Of a stretch of DNA of 64,000 bases, positions 35,286-45,613 are shown one piece after another. The notes below the pieces were generated by a model. The model was not told the DNA's origin. It was given only the letters and a program-made list of their open reading frames with translations, and searched no databases. Within the stretch, counting starts at the first letter, position 1. Each line of letters begins with the position of its first letter. A program made the translations under genes and the position numbers. The DNA is from Rathayibacter sp. VKM Ac-2856 (GTDB lineage: Bacteria; Actinomycetota; Actinomycetes; Actinomycetales; Microbacteriaceae): NCBI RefSeq assembly GCF_013205055.1, contig NZ_JABMLF010000001.1:1116001-1180000 (forward strand). Reading direction: 5' to 3'.

Positions 35286-36746
35286 TCAGGACTCGCGGGC
35301 GTGGGTGTCGAGGAACTCGTAGACCTCGGCGTCGTCGATGCCGGGGAAGGTGCCGGAGGGCAGCGGGGCGAGGACGTGCGCGTGCAGGCGGGCGCTCGGC
35401 CAGGCGTTGCCGTCCCAGCGCTGGGCGAGCTCGGCGGGGGCGCGGCGGCAGCAGGACTCGTCGGGGCAGCGGGACTGCTCGCGGCGGTCGGTGTCGCGGC
35501 CGCGGAAGAAGCGCGCCTCGGCGAAGGGGACGCCGACGGTGATCGAGAACTCCTCCGTCGCCGTGGTGCCGGTCTGCGACGCCGACCAGAAGGTTCCGGC
35601 CGGGGTGTCCACGTACTGGTAGTACTCCGTCGTGCGGTTGGTGCGGGTGAACGCCGACCTCGCCGACCAGTAGCGGCAGACGATCTGCCCCTCCACGGCC
35701 CCGGTCACGTCGGTCGGCAGCGGCAGGCCGTCGTTCTCGTAGGCCTTCTGGATCGAGCCGTCACCGAGCACGCGGAGGAAGTGCATGCGGATGTCGAGGT
35801 GCGAGGTCAGCAGGTTGGTGAAGCGCAGCGCCGCCGCCTCGTGCGTGACGCCGAAGCCGTCGCGGAAGTCCTCCACCGAGATGTCGCGGTCGCGCTTCGC
35901 CTCCTCCAGGAACGCGACGGCCGGCTCCAGCGGCATCAGGCAGGCCGCGGCGAAGTAGTTGATCTCGAGCCGCTGCCGGAGGAAGTCGGCGTAGGTGACC
36001 GGGCGCTCGTGACCGAGCAGGCGGTGCGCCATCGCCTGCAGCGCCAGCGCACGCAGTCCGTGCCCGCCGGGGATGGAGGCGGGCGGGAGGTAGATGCGTC
36101 CGTTCGCGAGGTCGATCACCGATCGCGCCGAGTGCGGCAGATCGCCGACGTGGATGATCTCGAAGCCGAGGTGGCGCGCCATCTTCGAGACCGAGCTGTG
36201 CGTCAGCGCGCCGCCACGGTGGCCGACCGTGCGGAGCATCTCGCCGGCGACCGCCTCGATCTCGGGCAGGTGGGCGTTGCGCTCGCGCAGCTGCAGACGC
36301 TGCGCGGTGTTGGCGCGCCGTGCCTCCTCCGGTGTCGCACTGGCCTCGCTGCGACGGCGCGCCAGCTCGCGGTAGACGCCGAGGAACGCCTCGAGCACCG
36401 GGGTCGTCAGCCCCTTGTTCACCTTGAACTCGGGCAGTCCGAGCGAGCGGTAGAGCGAGCCCTTCTGCACCCGCGCCAGCTCGATCTCGAGGGCGGCGCG
36501 CTCGCTCGGCGGCTCGTCCGAGAGCAGCGCGGCCAGCTCGACGCCCAGCGCGGAGGCGAGGCCCTGCATCAGCGAGAGGCGCGGCTCGCGTCGCCCGGTC
36601 TCGATCAGCGAGAGCTGACTGCCCGAGACGCCGACGCGCTCGGCGAGCTGCCCGAGGGTCAGACCGCGCCGCGTGCGGAAGTGCCGGATCCGCTGCCCGA
36701 GCAGCGCGGCGTCGGTCCCGGACGAGGGGGCGGTGGTGTCGGTCAC
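35286..36746 (-). CDS. XRE-type ScfR/RamB-like regulator of acyl/acetate metabolism
   Basis: 486 residues. N-terminal XRE helix-turn-helix ([20 protein letters not shown], about 28-47). The middle has an ImmA/IrrE-like segment ([15 protein letters not shown]) and the C-terminal third carries the DUF2083 region of short-chain fatty acyl regulators ([35 protein letters not shown]). RamB, the best-known relative, controls acetate and carbon metabolism in Corynebacterium. Start GTG at 36746 with GGAG 6 bases upstream. It is divergent from pckG, its plausible target. Confidence 0.82.
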   Translation of the reverse strand: MTDTTAPSSGTDAALLGQRIRHFRTRRGLTLGQLAERVGVSGSQLSLIETGRREPRLSLMQGLASALGVELAALLSDEPPSERAALEIELARVQKGSLYRSLGLPEFKVNKGLTTPVLEAFLGVYRELARRRSEASATPEEARRANTAQRLQLRERNAHLPEIEAVAGEMLRTVGHRGGALTHSSVSKMARHLGFEIIHVGDLPHSARSVIDLANGRIYLPPASIPGGHGLRALALQAMAHRLLGHERPVTYADFLRQRLEINYFAAACLMPLEPAVAFLEEAKRDRDISVEDFRDGFGVTHEAAALRFTNLLTSHLDIRMHFLRVLGDGSIQKAYENDGLPLPTDVTGAVEGQIVCRYWSARSAFTRTNRTTEYYQYVDTPAGTFWSASQTGTTATEEFSITVGVPFAEARFFRGRDTDRREQSRCPDESCCRRAPAELAQRWDGNAWPSARLHAHVLAPLPSGTFPGIDDAEVYEFLDTHARES

Positions 36747-36794
36747 GGCGAGCTCCAGCGATCGGTTGTGACGGAGGAGCAAAAAGAGCCGTTC

Positions 36795-36822
36795 TTGACG
36801 GCTTCAGCCCCGCAAATACCCT
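36795..36822 (+). promoter_or_regulatory. Candidate pckG promoter
   Basis: TTGACG (36795-36800), 16 bases, TACCCT (36817-36822), about 120 bases before the pckG start. GCAAA occurs at about 36779 and 36812; their complements (TTTGC) resemble half of the known RamB site TTTGCAAA, hinting at control by the divergent regulator. Read by eye. Confidence 0.4.
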
Positions 36823-36944
36823 CCGATCCTCCTCCATCCTGGCTTCAGGCGCCAGAGAGCGCCCCTCGAGATGTCGGATCACGACCGCCACGAGGACCGA
36901 CTCCCCACCCCGTCGACGACGACTGCACTGAAAGCGGAGCCAGC

Positions 36945-38828
36945 ATGAGCATCTACAGCAACACCCTCCTCCTCGAACCGCGCACCCTCACCGCGCCGAC
37001 CCCGGTCGCCGCGCCGGTCGTGCCGCCCGCCCCGCTCGCCCTGCGCCGCTGGGTCCGCGAGACCGCCGCGATCCTCCAGCCCGATGCCGTCGAGTGGTGC
37101 GACGGCTCCCCCGCCGAGTGGTACCGCCTCACCGCCCGCATGGTGGCCGAGGGCACGCTGATCCCGCTCAACCCGGAGTGGCGGCCCGGCTCGTTCCTCG
37201 CCCGCACCGACCCCGACGACGTCGCCCGCGTCGAGGACCGCACCTTCATCTGCACCACCGACGAGGCCGACGCGGGCCCGACCAACAACTGGCGCGAGGC
37301 CTCGGCGATGAAGGAGGAGCTCGCTCCCCACTTCACCGGCGCCATGCGCGGCCGGACCCTCTACGTCGTCCCGTTCTCGATGGGGCCGGTCGGCGGTCCG
37401 CTCTCGCAGCTCGGCGTCCAGCTCACCGACTCCCCCTACGCCGTGCTGAACATGCGGATCATGGCCCGCGTCGGCTCCGCGCCGCTCGCGGCCTTCACCG
37501 AGGAGACCGACTTCGTCCGCGGCGTGCACTCCGTCGGGTTCCCGCTCCGCGACGCCGACGGCACGACCCGCGCGGACGTCGCCTGGCCGTGCAATCCGAC
37601 GAAGTACATCACCCAGTTCCCCGAGACGCGCGAGATCTGGTCGTTCGGCTCCGGCTACGGCGGCAACGCGCTGCTGGCGAAGAAGTGCTTCGCCCTGCGG
37701 ATCGCCTCGACGATGGGACGCGACGAGGGCTGGCTGGCCGAGCACATGCTCCTCATCCGGATCGTCTCGCCCGAGGGGCGCAGCTACCACGTGGCCGCCG
37801 CGTTCCCGAGCGCCTGCGGCAAGACGAACCTCGCCATGCTGCAGCCGACGATCCCCGGCTGGCGCGTGGAGACGCTCGGCGACGACATCACCTGGATGCG
37901 CAAGGGCACGGACGGCCGCCTCCGCGCGATGAACCCCGAGACCGGCTTCTTCGGTGTCGCACCCGGCACGGGGCTGAGCAGCAACCCGCACGCCGTGCAG
38001 ACGCTCTGGGGGAACACGATCTTCACCAACGTCGCTCTGCGCGAGGACGGCGACGTCTGGTGGGAGGGACTCACCGACGAGGTGCCCGAGCGGCTGACCG
38101 ACTGGCGCGGCGAGCCGTGGACCCCCGCCTCCGGGACGCCGGCGGCGCACCCGAACGCGCGCTTCACCTCGCCGATCGAGCAGTGCCCGACGCTGTCGGA
38201 CGACTGGGACGCCTTCGAGGGCGTGCCGCTGGACGCGATCGTCTTCGGCGGCCGGCGCGCCAGCAACGTGCCGCTGGTGACCCAGGCGACCTCGTGGCAG
38301 CACGGCGTCTTCCTCGGCGCGACCATCGCCTCGGAGAAGACGGCCGCAGCGGAGGGGACGGTCGGCGAGCTGCGCCGCGATCCGTTCGCGATGCTGCCCT
38401 TCTGCGGCTACAACATGGCCGACTACTTCGCGCACTGGCTCGCGGTCGGCGCGGACCTCGGCGAGAAGGCGCCGGCGATCTTCCAGGTCAACTGGTTCCG
38501 CAAGGGCGCCGACGGCTCCTTCCTCTGGCCCGGCTTCGGCGACAACGCGCGGGTGCTGCAGTGGATGGTGCGGCGGCTGGAGGGGCTCGCGGAGTCGCGG
38601 CCGAGCCCGATCGGCGACCTGCCGCTGTCGGTGAACACGCACGGGCTGAACCTGTCGGCGGCCGCGAAGGAGGAGCTGCTCTCGGTCCCGGTGGACGCCT
38701 GGCTCGACGAGTGCGCGCTCACCGAGCAGTTCTTCGCCCGCTTCGGCGACCGGCTGCCGCCCGAGCTGGCCGCGGAGCTCCGGGCGCTGCGGCTCCGGCT
38801 GCTCGCCCAGGACGCCCAGGCGGCCTGA
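36945..38828 (+). CDS. pckG: Phosphoenolpyruvate carboxykinase (GTP)
   Basis: 627 residues. Converts oxaloacetate and GTP to PEP, the entry step of gluconeogenesis. The kinase P-loop with the hallmark reactive Cys is [12 protein letters not shown] (about residues 288-299); [49 protein letters not shown], and [24 protein letters not shown] are standard GTP-PEPCK blocks. Start ATG at 36945 with GCGGAGCC upstream. A long open frame upstream is antisense to the regulator and is not part of the gene. Confidence 0.97.
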   Translation: MSIYSNTLLLEPRTLTAPTPVAAPVVPPAPLALRRWVRETAAILQPDAVEWCDGSPAEWYRLTARMVAEGTLIPLNPEWRPGSFLARTDPDDVARVEDRTFICTTDEADAGPTNNWREASAMKEELAPHFTGAMRGRTLYVVPFSMGPVGGPLSQLGVQLTDSPYAVLNMRIMARVGSAPLAAFTEETDFVRGVHSVGFPLRDADGTTRADVAWPCNPTKYITQFPETREIWSFGSGYGGNALLAKKCFALRIASTMGRDEGWLAEHMLLIRIVSPEGRSYHVAAAFPSACGKTNLAMLQPTIPGWRVETLGDDITWMRKGTDGRLRAMNPETGFFGVAPGTGLSSNPHAVQTLWGNTIFTNVALREDGDVWWEGLTDEVPERLTDWRGEPWTPASGTPAAHPNARFTSPIEQCPTLSDDWDAFEGVPLDAIVFGGRRASNVPLVTQATSWQHGVFLGATIASEKTAAAEGTVGELRRDPFAMLPFCGYNMADYFAHWLAVGADLGEKAPAIFQVNWFRKGADGSFLWPGFGDNARVLQWMVRRLEGLAESRPSPIGDLPLSVNTHGLNLSAAAKEELLSVPVDAWLDECALTEQFFARFGDRLPPELAAELRALRLRLLAQDAQAA

Positions 38829-38867
38829 CCCCCGATCCCGCCGGCCCCGCGCCGGCGCCCATCGTGG

Positions 38868-38911
38868 CCCGCGGAGGGGATCATCCCCTTCTTCGCATCC
38901 CCCTCCGCGGG
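38868..38911. terminator. pckG terminator
   Basis: Inverted repeat CCCGCGGAGGGGAT / ATCCCCCTCCGCGGG with one bulged C and a 15-base loop, 40 bases after the pckG stop. Confidence 0.75.
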
Positions 38912-38929
38912 TCCACTCCCCCTGGCCCC

Positions 38930-39210
38930 CATGCTGATCGAGTAGCCCCGAAGGGGCGTATCGAGATCCACCGTCGGCGCACGCGAGGTCTCGATACGCC
39001 GCTGCCGCGGCTACTCGACCAGCATGGTGGGGCCGCTGCCGCGGCTACTCGACCAGCATGAGACGGGGGCCGCCCGCGCAGCTCCTCCTCGACCAGCATG
39101 AGACGGGGGGGCCGCCCGCGCAGCTCCTCCTCGACCAGCATGAAACGAGGGCTGCCCGCGCGGCTCCTCCTCGACCAGCATGATCTCGGCGGCGCCCCCG
39201 CGGCTCCTCG
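38930..39210. repeat. Dispersed palindromic element plus tandem right arms
   Basis: A complete element (38930-39025) followed by four or five further copies of the right-arm end, variants of GCTACTCGACCAGCATG / GCTCCTCCTCGACCAGCATGA, at roughly 36-42-base intervals up to about 39210. The 419-base gap between pckG and the thioesterase holds nothing else besides the terminator. Confidence 0.8.
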
Positions 39211-39247
39211 ACCCCACACCCCTCCCTCGCGCGACCAGACGGGCACC

Positions 39248-40204
39248 ATGAACGACCGCATCACCCTCCGCTTCCTCGCCGCGCCGCAGGACGCGACCGC
39301 CGACGGCCGCAGCGTCCAGGCCGGCCGCGTGCTCGAGTGGATCGACAAGGCCGGTTACGCCTGCGCCGTCGGCTGGAGCGGCGGCTACTGCGTGACCGCG
39401 TACGTCGGCAACGTGCACTTCACCCGCCCGATCACCGTCGGGCACCTGATCGAGGCGAGCGCCCAGGTCATCCACACCGGCCGCACGAGCATGCACGTGC
39501 TGGTGCGCGTCGCCCAGGCCGACCCCCGTACCGGGCGCTACGCGGACGCGACGCACTGCCTCCTGATCTTCGTCGCCGTCGATGAGGAGAAGCGGCCGCG
39601 CCCGGTGCCCGAGTGGACCCCGCGCACGATCGAGGACCTGGCCCTCGCCGAGGGCGCCGCCGCCCGCATCGACGGCCGCCGCGCCCTGCACGACGTGATG
39701 CGCGCCCAGGAGTACACCGAGGCGGGCACCGGCCCGCGGATCGTCTTCCGCTTCCTCGCCGCGCCCGGCGATGTGAACTGGGGCGGCAACGCCCACGGCG
39801 GCATCGTGATGCGCTGGATCGACGAGGCCGCCGACGCCGTCGCGCAGCGCTGGAGCGGCCGGGACGCGGTCGCCGTCTACTCCGGCGGCATCCACTTCTA
39901 CCGCCCGGTCCGCATCGGGCACCTCGTCGAGGTGGAGGCGCGGCTGATCCACACCGGGCCGCGATCGATGCACCTGGCGATCCACGTGCGCTCCGGCGAC
40001 CCGCGGACCGGCGCTCTCGAGCTGACGACCCAGTGCATGAGCGTCTTCGTCGTGCGCGGCGCGGACGGAGCGGCCGACGCCGTGCCCCCGCTCGCCCCGC
40101 AGAGCGACGAGGACCGCCGGCTCGACGAGCACGCACAGGAGCTGATCCGCCTGCGGGCGCAGCTGCCGGCCCTCCCGGTGGGCGTCGCGGCGACGCTCGC
40201 GTGA
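39248..40204 (+). CDS. Acyl-CoA thioesterase, double hotdog
   Basis: 318 residues made of two similar hotdog halves. Each half shows LRFLAAP or FRFLAAPGDVN, then W-I-D-x-A, then VTAYVGNVHF / VAVYSGGIHFYRPVRIGHLVEVEA and a HTGRTSMHV / HTGPRSMHL strand. The second half keeps NWGGNAHGGIVMRWIDEAA with the usual catalytic-type Asn/Asp context; the first half lacks the NxHGG part. Hydrolyses acyl-CoA; chain length unknown. ATG at 39248; no clear ribosome binding site. Confidence 0.85.
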   Translation: MNDRITLRFLAAPQDATADGRSVQAGRVLEWIDKAGYACAVGWSGGYCVTAYVGNVHFTRPITVGHLIEASAQVIHTGRTSMHVLVRVAQADPRTGRYADATHCLLIFVAVDEEKRPRPVPEWTPRTIEDLALAEGAAARIDGRRALHDVMRAQEYTEAGTGPRIVFRFLAAPGDVNWGGNAHGGIVMRWIDEAADAVAQRWSGRDAVAVYSGGIHFYRPVRIGHLVEVEARLIHTGPRSMHLAIHVRSGDPRTGALELTTQCMSVFVVRGADGAADAVPPLAPQSDEDRRLDEHAQELIRLRAQLPALPVGVAATLA

Positions 40205-40241
40205 CCGGCCCACGCCCGCGGACCGGCGCTAGGGTCGGAGC

Positions 40242-40691
40242 GTGAAGATCCTCGTCGTCAACGGCCCGAACCTGAACCTCCTCGGCACCCGCGAGCCCTC
40301 GGTCTACGGCTCCGACACGCTCGCCGACGCCGACGCGCTCGCCACCCGCGCCGCGCAGGGGCTGGGCCTCGAGATCGAGTTCTTCCAGAGCAACTCGGAG
40401 GGCGCGATCATCGACCGCCTGCACGCCGCGCGCGGTGACGCCGCCGGGCTCGTGCTGAACGTCGGCGCCTACACGCACACCTCGATCGCGATCCGCGACG
40501 CCGTGCTCGCGACCGAGCTGCCGCTGGTGGAGGTGCATGTCAGCAACGTGCACCGGCGCGAGGAGTTCCGCCGGCACTCCTACCTGTCGGACATCGCGGT
40601 CGCCGTGATCGTCGGCGCCGGGATCGCGGGCTACGGCTACGCGGTGGACGTCCTCGCGCGGACCCTGGGGGCGACGACGCCGGACGCGTAG
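40242..40691 (+). CDS. aroQ: 3-dehydroquinate dehydratase, type II
   Basis: 149 residues. Third step of the shikimate pathway. [17 protein letters not shown] (catalytic Tyr in SVYG), [32 protein letters not shown] and [15 protein letters not shown] (catalytic His) are all in place. Start GTG at 40242 exactly 6 bases after TAGGGT: a model leaderless promoter. Confidence 0.95.
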   Translation: MKILVVNGPNLNLLGTREPSVYGSDTLADADALATRAAQGLGLEIEFFQSNSEGAIIDRLHAARGDAAGLVLNVGAYTHTSIAIRDAVLATELPLVEVHVSNVHRREEFRRHSYLSDIAVAVIVGAGIAGYGYAVDVLARTLGATTPDA

Positions 40692-40701
40692 CGTCGAGGG
40701 C

Positions 40702-41517
40702 ATGACGCCCTCCGACTCGATTCCGTCCGACCCCTCCGCCGACCTCGGCCGCTCGTTCGGCTCCGCCGTCGACGCCTACGATCGCGGTCGCCCGGGCTAC
40801 CCGGACGACGCCGTGGACTGGGTCGTCGCCCACGCACCCGCCCGGGTGGCCGGCGCCTTCGTCCCCGAGCGCGCGCGGGCCGCCGGAGCGGACGCCTCCG
40901 ACCGGGTGCGCGCCGCGGATCTCGGGGCCGGCACCGGCAAGTTCACCGCCTCGCTCGTGGCGCGCGGGCTCGACGTCGCGGCCGTCGAGCCCGACGCGGC
41001 GATGCTGGCGCGGCTGGCCGCGCAGCTGCCGGCGGTGCGGACGCTGGCGGGGACGGCGGAGGAGATCCCACTGCCGGACGCCTCCGTCGAGCTGGTCACC
41101 GCCGCGCAGTCCTGGCACTGGGTCGATGCCGGGCGGGCGAGCGCCGAGGTCGCGCGGGTGCTGGTCCCGGAGGGCGTGCTCGCGCTGGTCTGGAACATCC
41201 GCGACGAGTCGGTGCCGTGGGTGCGGCGCCTCGGCGAGGTCGCCGGCTCGTCCACGGCCGAGCGCTTCGAGACGGTGCAGCCGCCGCTCGGCTCGGCGCT
41301 CGAGCGCGTCGCGTACGCGCAGTTCGAGTGGGAGCACGAGCTCGACCGGCCGGCCCTGCTCGACATGTTCGCCTCGCGCAGCTACGTCATCGCGATGCCG
41401 GAGCAGGAGCGCGCCGCGGTGCTCGCCGCCGTCGCCGAGGTCGTCGACGCCCTGCCCGGCGACCGCCTCGCCATGCCGTACACGACCCGCGTCACGATCG
41501 CCCGCCGCGCGGCCTAG
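40702..41517 (+). CDS. Class I SAM-dependent methyltransferase
   Basis: 271 residues. FGSAVDAYDRGRPGYPDDAVDW at the start, SAM motif ADLGAGTGKFTASLVARG (about 72-89), VEPDAAML, and the SAQSWHW-like AAQSWHWVDAGRAS segment are typical of the UbiE/Trans-aconitate-methyltransferase-like group. Substrate unknown. ATG at 40702, 7 bases after TAGCGT. The -10 overlaps the aroQ stop codon. Confidence 0.82.
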   Translation: MTPSDSIPSDPSADLGRSFGSAVDAYDRGRPGYPDDAVDWVVAHAPARVAGAFVPERARAAGADASDRVRAADLGAGTGKFTASLVARGLDVAAVEPDAAMLARLAAQLPAVRTLAGTAEEIPLPDASVELVTAAQSWHWVDAGRASAEVARVLVPEGVLALVWNIRDESVPWVRRLGEVAGSSTAERFETVQPPLGSALERVAYAQFEWEHELDRPALLDMFASRSYVIAMPEQERAAVLAAVAEVVDALPGDRLAMPYTTRVTIARRAA

Positions 41518-41586
41518 CGGACGCCCCAGCCGTTCCGGCGCGTGGAGTGCCTGCAGTCGAGCGGAGCACGCGGTCCGTGGGCGCAC

Positions 41587-41684
41587 CATGCTGGTCGAGT
41601 AGCCGCGAAGCGGCGTATCGAGACCCACGTCTGCAGAACGGTGGATCTCGATACGCCCGCTGCGCGGGCTACTCGATCAGCATG
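41587..41684. repeat. Dispersed palindromic element, complete copy
   Basis: 98 bases: CATGCTGGTCGAGTAG, CCGC-GAA-GCGG hairpin, TATCGAGACCCAC, 15-base spacer, GTGGATCTCGATACG, GCGGG-type hairpin, CTACTCGATCAGCATG. The best-preserved copy together with 41747-41844. Confidence 0.9.
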
Positions 41685-41746
41685 AAGACGCGCGCTGCTC
41701 GATCGGCATGGATACGTGCGGAGCATGCGGGCGGCGGGCCCACCAC

Positions 41747-41844
41747 CATGCTGGTCGAGTAGCCGCGCAGCGGCGTATCGAGACCCGCGTCTGCAGAACG
41801 GTGGATCTCGATACGCCCGCTGAGCGGGCTACTCGATCAGCATG
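41747..41844. repeat. Dispersed palindromic element, complete copy
   Basis: 98 bases, nearly identical to 41587-41684 including the same spacer (CGTCTGCAGAACG). The two form a direct 160-base repeat, which suggests local duplication of the whole unit. Confidence 0.9.
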
Positions 41845-41880
41845 AAGGCTCGCGGAGCACGCGGGCCGCCAGCCCACCAC

Positions 41881-41920
41881 CATGCTGGTCGAGCAGCCGC
41901 GCAGCGGCGTATCGAGACCC
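41881..41920. repeat. Dispersed palindromic element, left half
   Basis: CATGCTGGTCGAGCAGCCGC and the following TATCGAGACCCC: a left arm only, ending 5 bases before the aldo/keto reductase stop codon on the minus strand. Confidence 0.8.
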
Positions 41921-41925
41921 CGCGG

Positions 41926-42825
<900 letters not shown>

Positions 42826-42876
42826 CTACCCTCGAAGGGCGCTGGCGACAGCGCACCGATTCGAGGAGGACCGCAC

Positions 42877-43398
42877 GTGAGCATCATCGCCGCCGCAGAC
42901 GGATCAGCGCTGGGCAACCCCGGCCCCGCGGGCTGGGCCTGGTACGTCGACGACGAGCGCTGGGCGGCCGGCGGCTGGTCGCACGGCACGAACAACATCG
43001 GCGAGCTCACCGCGGTGCTCGAGCTCCTCCGCGCCACGGCGCACGAGAGCGAGCCCGTGCACATCCTCTGCGACAGCCAGTACGCCATCAAGGCCTGCAC
43101 CGAGTGGCTCCCGGGCTGGAAGCGGAAGGGCTGGCGGAAGGCCGACGGCAAACCCGTGATGAACGTCGAGATCATCAAGGCGCTCGACGAGGAGCTGCAG
43201 GGCCGGGCCGTCACCTTCGAGTGGGTGAAGGGCCACGCCAACCACCGGATGAACGAGGCCGCCGACGTGCGCGCCCGCGCCGCGGCGACCGCCTACCAGC
43301 GCCGCACGGCCGTCGACGCCGGCCCGGGCTGGCCCGGCGCGGCGCCCGCGCAGACCCCCGCCGTCGAGACCGAGGACGCGCCCGCCACGCTGTTCTGA
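42877..43398 (+). CDS. rnhA: Ribonuclease HI
   Basis: 173 residues. Degrades RNA in RNA:DNA hybrids. Active-site carboxylates: Asp in AADGSALGNPGPAGW, Glu in NIGELTAVLELL, Asp in CDSQYAIKA, and Asp in NEAADVRARA; the handle GWRKADGKPVMN and KGHANHRMNEAAD are clear. A Pro/Ala-rich C-terminal tail of about 25 residues follows. Start GTG at 42877 after GAGGAGGA. Confidence 0.94.
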   Translation: MSIIAAADGSALGNPGPAGWAWYVDDERWAAGGWSHGTNNIGELTAVLELLRATAHESEPVHILCDSQYAIKACTEWLPGWKRKGWRKADGKPVMNVEIIKALDEELQGRAVTFEWVKGHANHRMNEAADVRARAAATAYQRRTAVDAGPGWPGAAPAQTPAVETEDAPATLF

Positions 43399-43430
43399 TC
43401 CCGCGGACGCGGACGTGCGCCGCGGCCCGC

Positions 43431-45029
43431 TCAGGGCAGCCGCAGCAACCCGGTCGCGACGAGCTCGCGCACCCGCGGCAGCACGGACTCGCGCACAGCC
43501 GTCTCCTCGACGTGCAGGAGCGACGCCACGGCGGCCGCGATCGCCGCGACGGACAGCTCGCCGTCGCAGGCGCCGACGACCGCGGCGAGGGCGGTGTCCG
43601 CCTCCTCGACCCGGGCGAAGCCGCCGCCCTGGCGCAGCCGCAGCACCGTCGGATCGTCGTTGCCCGGCCAGTAGTGCCGCTCCTCGGTGACGTCGCCGGC
43701 GACGACCAGCGCGAGCCGGGCCAGCTCCTCGTCGTCGAGCGCCGAGAGCGCCTCGAGCGCGTCGAGGCAGTGCGCCAGGTGACCGCCGAGCCCCGCGGTC
43801 GCGACGGCCGCGTCGAGCCGCTCCAGGCGCCGGATCGGCGGGCGGGCCGCGGCGGGGAGCCGCAGGGTCACGTAGCCGAAGCCGACCCCGGTGACGCCGC
43901 GCCGCTCGAAGTCCTCGAGCCAGGCGTCGACGAGCGCGTCCGACTCCGCCCCGCGGGTGGTGCCGCCGTCGCGGATCCAGGTCTCGGCGTAGATCGCCGG
44001 GTCCTGCTGCTCGCGCTCGACGATCCAGACGTCCAGCGGCGACGCGGTGCCGTCCATCCAGGCCGCGAGCCCGGCGGGTCCGCGCTCGAGCGCCTGCTCG
44101 AGCGGACTCCGGCCGTCGGCCAGCCAAGCGCGGACCCGGTCGAACGCGTCCTCCCCGGCCCGGTACTCCCAGTTGCCGAGGAGCTGGGCGACGCCGCCCG
44201 GCACCAGGTGCTCGGCGGCGCCGACGATCACCCGGCGGACGATCTCGTCGCCCTCGAGTCCGCCGTCGCGGTACTCGTAGGACGGAACGCCCGCGGTCCG
44301 CGGCGTGATCACGAACGGCGGGTTGGTGACGATCTGGTCGAACCGCTCCCCCGCCACCGGCTCGTAGAGGCTGCCGTGCCGGAACTCGATCGAGTCGATC
44401 CCGTTCAGCGCCGCGTTGAAGGCGGCGATCGCCAGCGCGCGGTGCGAGACGTCGGTCGCGACGACGCGGTCGGCGTGCCGGGAGGCGTGCAGCGCCTGGA
44501 TCCCGCAGCCGGTGCCGAGGTCGAGCACGCTGCCGACCCGGCGCTGGATCATCAGCCCGGCCAGCGTGAGGCTCGCGCCGCCGACGCCGAGCACGTGGTC
44601 CTCGTCGAGCGGCCGGCCGAGCGCCAGCTCGCCGAGGTCGGAGGCGATCCACCAGGAGGCCGCGCCGTGCAGGTCGACGAGGTCGTAGGGCCGCAGGTCG
44701 AGGGCGGCGGTGACGACCGCTCCCGCCTCCGAGCGCACGAGCCCGAGCTCGAGGGCGCCGTCCAGGCCGAGGGTCGGGAACGCCGTCTCCGCCTGCTCCG
44801 TCGGCACCGGATCGGCGAGGAGGAACAGCCGGGCGAGCGTGGCCAGCGGACCGCTGTCACCGCCGCGCTCGAGGGCGCGGCGGGCCGGGACGCGGTCGCC
44901 GCGGTGCAGCGCGTCCCCCGCCGCCTCGCCCCAGAGCTCGCGCACGGCGTCGACGCGGTAGCGGGCACGGGAGAGATCGTCGCCGAGGAGCGCGATGCGG
45001 GCTCGGTCGAGCTGGTCTGCTGGCTGCAC
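43431..45029 (-). CDS. HemK/RsmC-like methyltransferase with extra domains
   Basis: 532 residues. Central Rossmann methyltransferase with SAM motif VLDLGTGCGIQALHAS (about 165-180), VVATDVSHRALAIAAFNAALN, and the NPPF motif (IVTNPPFVITPR) that places it among methylases acting on N of Gln or base amino groups. A helical N-terminal domain (about 1-140) and a 200-residue C-terminal domain of winged-helix appearance flank it. Substrate unknown. Start GTG at 45029 with GGAG 4 bases upstream. Confidence 0.83.
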   Translation of the reverse strand: MQPADQLDRARIALLGDDLSRARYRVDAVRELWGEAAGDALHRGDRVPARRALERGGDSGPLATLARLFLLADPVPTEQAETAFPTLGLDGALELGLVRSEAGAVVTAALDLRPYDLVDLHGAASWWIASDLGELALGRPLDEDHVLGVGGASLTLAGLMIQRRVGSVLDLGTGCGIQALHASRHADRVVATDVSHRALAIAAFNAALNGIDSIEFRHGSLYEPVAGERFDQIVTNPPFVITPRTAGVPSYEYRDGGLEGDEIVRRVIVGAAEHLVPGGVAQLLGNWEYRAGEDAFDRVRAWLADGRSPLEQALERGPAGLAAWMDGTASPLDVWIVEREQQDPAIYAETWIRDGGTTRGAESDALVDAWLEDFERRGVTGVGFGYVTLRLPAAARPPIRRLERLDAAVATAGLGGHLAHCLDALEALSALDDEELARLALVVAGDVTEERHYWPGNDDPTVLRLRQGGGFARVEEADTALAAVVGACDGELSVAAIAAAVASLLHVEETAVRESVLPRVRELVATGLLRLP

Positions 45030-45082
45030 CGCTCCATCCTCGTGCACGCCCCGAGCGCGCACGACGCAGCGGCCGTGCAGAA

Positions 45083-45140
45083 CATCAGCGGAGAGCAGGG
45101 TTCATCCCCGCTCGGCGATGAAGCCCCCTGCCCGCTGATG
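45083..45140. repeat. Interrupted inverted repeat between divergent genes
   Basis: CATCAGCGG ... CCGCTGATG arms (45083-45091 and 45132-45140) with an inner pair TTCATC / GATGAA and partly complementary GCAGGG / CCCTGC. It lies between the methyltransferase (minus) and the nitroreductase-like gene (plus), so an operator or cruciform is possible. Confidence 0.5.
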
Positions 45141-45163
45141 TCCTGCGCGCCTACGATCGACTC

Positions 45164-45601
45164 ATGCCCCTCATCGGAGAATACGAACCGAGCACGTCCG
45201 CCTGGGCCCGCGAGCAGGCGGAGCTCTACGAGGCGACCGGCGGAGCGGAGGGCAATCTCCTCCGCGGCAAGCCGATCATCGTCCTGACCACCGTCGGCGC
45301 CCGCAGCGGCAAGCTCCGCAAGACGGCGCTGATGCGCGTCGAGCACGAGGGCTCCTACGTCGTCGTCGCCTCCAAGGGCGGCGCCCCGGAGCACCCGGTC
45401 TGGTACCTGAACATGGTCAAGGAGCCGCACGTCGAGCTGCAGGACGGACCGGTGAAGAAGGACTACACCGCGAGCGTCCTCGAGGGCGACGAGCGCGCCG
45501 CCTGGTGGGAGCGCGCGGTCGAGGCCTGGCCCGACTACGCCGAGTACCAGACGAAGACCGACCGGCAGATCCCGCTGGTGCTGCTCACACCCTGGTCCTG
45601 A
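45164..45601 (+). CDS. Deazaflavin (F420)-dependent nitroreductase family protein
   Basis: 145 residues of the DDN/DUF385 split-barrel family. [24 protein letters not shown] and [20 protein letters not shown] are the family signature with the F420-binding loop. Probably an F420H2-dependent reductase or fatty-acid binding protein; substrate unknown. ATG at 45164 follows TACGAT by 6 bases (leaderless pattern). Confidence 0.87.
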   Translation: MPLIGEYEPSTSAWAREQAELYEATGGAEGNLLRGKPIIVLTTVGARSGKLRKTALMRVEHEGSYVVVASKGGAPEHPVWYLNMVKEPHVELQDGPVKKDYTASVLEGDERAAWWERAVEAWPDYAEYQTKTDRQIPLVLLTPWS

Positions 45602-45613
45602 CCGGACCGCGCC

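Noticed and set aside
35265..36944. Plus-strand extension of pckG by 560 codons
   Set aside because: Antisense to the XRE regulator, with no similarity; pckG has a clear ATG at 36945 and normal length for GTP-PEPCK from there.
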